Positions 1 through 20,289 of a stretch of DNA of 20,289 bases are shown piece by piece. Source of the DNA: Paulinella micropora (lineage: Eukaryota; Cercozoa; Imbricatea; Euglyphida); contig BJOX01000084.1 of the NCBI GenBank assembly GCA_009731375.1, forward strand, positions 388,887 to 409,175, given 5' to 3'. The position numbers and the translations under genes are program-made. Each line of letters starts with the position of its first letter. Position 1 is the first letter of the stretch. A model generated the notes under the pieces. It was given only the letters and a program-made list of their open reading frames with translations, did no database searches and was not told the DNA's origin.

Positions 1-83
1 CCGATTGGTGTGGAGACTTTCCTTATGGAATGGAGGACTGGATGCACATGGCCTTTTGGCTCAGCAATTGGCAGGAGATACAC

Positions 84-137
<54 letters not shown>

Positions 138-380
138 TAATTTTACTTCCTGTCGAGTGTGCACTTTGGTTTTGAGCGGTTTCGGTGGCGGTCCGTGCAT
201 CAGCCGCGCGTGAAACGCTGCAATCGCATGCATGGCCTCATCCCACCTATCGCAAATAATTATCACTCCAGACCGAAACGCTGTGATTGGCATGCGTGAT
301 CGCATATCAACTATTGCAAATATTTTTCGATTAGTCCAAGTGGCAAGGACTTTCTGTGAACCGAACCACATTCATAACCC

Positions 381-413
<33 letters not shown>

Positions 414-448
414 NNNNNNNNNNCCCCAGGAGACCACACAGTTATGAT
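1..448. other. Left edge: unique DNA, (ATT)n and poly-C with gap
   Basis: Unique sequence 1-82 and 133-380, an (ATT)n array at 83-132, poly-C 381-427 containing a gap at 414-423. ttggctcagcaattggcagg near 57 resembles an A box. No exon supported. Downstream of gene 1's stop. Confidence 0.5.
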
Positions 449-12759
<12,311 letters not shown>

Positions 12760-12799
12760 GTCAGTGTAGAGAGAGGGACATGAGCCGCCTACTGCAGGA

Positions 12800-12809
12800 A
12801 GATAGATAG

Positions 12810-12854
<45 letters not shown>

Positions 12855-12906
12855 GTAGATAGGTAGGTAGGTAGATAGATAGATAGATAGATAGATATAT
12901 AGATAT

Positions 12907-12959
<53 letters not shown>

Positions 12960-13268
12960 GGATGGATGGATAGATAGATAGATAGATAGATAGATGGATG
13001 GATAGATAGATAGATAGATAGATAGAGAGGCAGGTAGGTAGGTAGGTAGATAGGTATAGGTAGGTAGGTAGGTAGGTACGTAGGTAGGTAGGTAGGTAGG
13101 TTGGGTAGGTTGGGTAGGTAGGTAGATAGGTAGATAGCAGATAAACAGATGGAATATAGATAGATAGATAGATAGATAGATAGGTAGGTAGGTAGGTAGG
13201 CAGGTAGGTAGGTAGGTAGATAGATAGATAGATAGATAAAGATAGATAGATAGATAGATAGATAGAAT

Positions 13269-13312
<44 letters not shown>

Positions 13313-13425
13313 GTAGATAGGTAGGTAGGTAGGCAGGTAGGTAGGTAGGTAGGTAGATAGATAGATAGATAGATAGAGATAGATAGATAGATAGATAGAT
13401 AGATGGATGGATAGATAGATAGATT

Positions 13426-13482
<57 letters not shown>

Positions 13483-13553
13483 GTAGGTAGGTAGGTAGGT
13501 AGGTCGGCTAAGGAGGTAGGGTAGGTGGGGTAGATAGGTAGGTGGGTAGATAT

Positions 13554-13587
<34 letters not shown>

Positions 13588-14065
13588 GGATGGATGGATG
13601 GATGGATGGATGGATAGGTGGATGGATGGATGGATGGATGGATGGATGGATGGGTGGGTGGGTGGGTGGGTGGATGGGTGGGTGGGTGGGTGGATGGATG
13701 GATGGATGGATGGATGTATGGATAGATAGATAGATAGATAGGCTAGGTAGGTAGGTAGGTAGGTAGGTAGGTTGGTAGGTAGGTAGGTAGGTAGGTAGGT
13801 AGGTAGGTAGGTAGGTAGGTAGATAGGTAGGTAGATAGGTAGGTAGATAGGTAGGTAGGTAGGTTGGTAGGTAGGTAGGTTGGTAGGTTCGTTGGTTGGT
13901 AGTTAGGTAGGTAGGTAGGTAGGTAGGTAGGTAGGTAGGTAGGTGGTAGGTAGGTAAGTAGGTAGGTAGGTAGGTAGGTAGGTAGGTAGGTAGGTAGGTA
14001 GGTAGTAGGTAGGTAGGTAGGTAGGTAGTAGGTAGGTAGGTAGGTAGGTAGGTAGGTAGGTAAGG
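12800..14065. repeat. GATA/GGTA/GATG array between the two gene starts
   Basis: About 1.27 kb of tetranucleotide repeat with alternating blocks of GATA, GGTA, GATG and GGTG. No gene seen. It separates the 5' ends of the divergent genes. Confidence 0.9.
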
Positions 14066-14659
14066 GGTATATAACGTTATATAACTACGTACCTAGCTAT
14101 CGATCCATTTCTTACATGGTGAAGACAGACGGACACATACAATAATGATGATATGCAGAGTGGATGAGTCGAACTGTATGAACATCAGTAGTTTACTTCA
14201 GAAGTCCTTTGCTAATTTGCAGGCAAATAGTAGAATCAGAGGCAAGTGGTAGTCTATTGTTGACTTGTGTCTCGTCGTAAGAAGACTGTATGAAGGAAAG
14301 CATTTCAAATCAATCAATAAGGAGATGAACAGTGAGGTACAATCGAGTGAGGACAGTAGACGAGGGGTTTTCCTCGCCGGGTTTTTTGTCGATATCCTGC
14401 CTATATTCCACGCTCTTTTGCCATTTTGTGCAAAATTTGTAAAAGAGAAATCTTTTGCACGAGGGGAGAACTAGAACCATTTCATTACTTTATCTGTGCT
14501 ATATATTGGTTTCCTGTTTGACAGGAGATGCACTAACAATAGAATGCATGTGATTTGCAGTTTTGATTTAATTACTTTGTCTGTGCTATATTTTTATATT
14601 GTTGAAAGGGGATGCAGTAAGAATAGAATGCATGCGATTTGCAGTTTTAATGTTGAATT
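14066..14659. other. Unique sequence upstream of gene 2
   Basis: About 600 bp of AT-rich single-copy DNA. Short ORFs exist on the plus strand (14265-14474; a 35-codon one near 14145) but neither resembles a known protein or joins the gene 2 frame. Likely leader, promoter or upstream exons not recognised. Confidence 0.4.
14484..14657 (+). repeat. 87-bp imperfect tandem duplication upstream of gene 2
   Basis: attactttatctgtgctata at 14484 recurs as attactttgtctgtgctata at 14571; both units contain aatagaatgcatg and gatttgcagtttt. It ends just before the gene 2 ATG, so it lies in its leader or promoter. Confidence 0.7.
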
Positions 14660-19803
<5,144 letters not shown>

Positions 19804-19831
19804 GTTCGCAGGTCAAGATTGCTGCTCTCTC

Positions 19832-19903
<72 letters not shown>

Positions 19904-19949
19904 GTATTACTGTCATTACTACTAGTATTACTGTTATTACTACTAGTAT

Positions 19950-20006
<57 letters not shown>

Positions 20007-20007
20007 G

Positions 20008-20092
<85 letters not shown>

Positions 20093-20159
20093 GCTACTAC
20101 TACTACGCTTCTACTACTACTCTATTACTACTACTACTCTATTACTACTACTACTCTAT

Positions 20160-20216
<57 letters not shown>

Positions 20217-20289
20217 TACTACTACTGTTGCTGCTGCTGCTTCGATTCTTGCTCCTCCTCCTCCTCCTCCTCCTCCTCCTCCTCCTCCT
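19832..20289. repeat. (CTA)n / (CTC)n array at right edge
   Basis: CTA units with scattered CTAGTATTACTG and CTACG variants, turning to TGC and CTC at the edge. Pyrimidine-rich in gene 2's sense; no exon seen. Confidence 0.92.

Overview
The window is nuclear DNA of a repeat-saturated eukaryote. It has spliceosomal introns, SINE-like elements with tRNA-type promoter boxes, assembly gaps, and microsatellite over most of its length. A YqaJ-type exonuclease gene and an MFS gene with many short exons would suit an alga or another protist, but the sequence does not fix the lineage. No uninterrupted ORF of normal size is real here: the long ORFs are translated microsatellites (LSIY, MYVC, CLSV, HTYI, EEEE, SSSS repeats).

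Reading exon by exon, with splice sites and codon phase as guides, reveals two divergently arranged genes. Gene 1 is on the minus strand, from an ATG at 12759 to a TAG at 449. It has 14 short exons (32-267 nt) encoding about 472 residues: an N-terminal hydrophobic segment, a middle part I do not recognise, and a YqaJ / lambda-exonuclease-like nuclease domain with its motifs in canonical order (TASD, G-x3-EP, TG, GATPDA, E-I-K-C-P, YYPQVQ, AVTG). All junctions agree in phase except exon 8 to exon 9, where 2 nt (mod 3) are unaccounted for. Gene 2 is on the plus strand, from about 14660 past the right edge. Ten exons encode the first ~226 residues (TM1-TM6) of a Major Facilitator Superfamily transporter.

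Layout: 1-450 unique DNA and poly-C; 449-12759 gene 1, with introns made of GATA, GACA, GAA/GGA, CATA, TAG and other arrays plus SINE copies, minisatellites and one copy of a dispersed repeat; 12760-14065 a long GATA/GGTA/GATG array between the gene starts; 14080-14660 unique DNA with an 87-bp tandem duplication; 14660-19803 gene 2 exons between CATA, TATC, GA, CAGA, TC/CA and CCTA arrays; 19832-20289 CTA/CTC array.

The most unusual signal is how exons relate to microsatellites. Several exons have truncated copies of their own edges beside them, cut off by simple repeats. The extreme case is exon 8 of gene 1: its 3' half plus its splice donor occurs 19 times across 3.5-5.8 kb, two copies inverted. 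Many splice acceptors are made from the last unit of an adjacent microsatellite. Two palindrome families, a pair of inverted dispersed repeats, two near-identical SINEs and five A-box modules are also present. All alignments and translations were made by eye.
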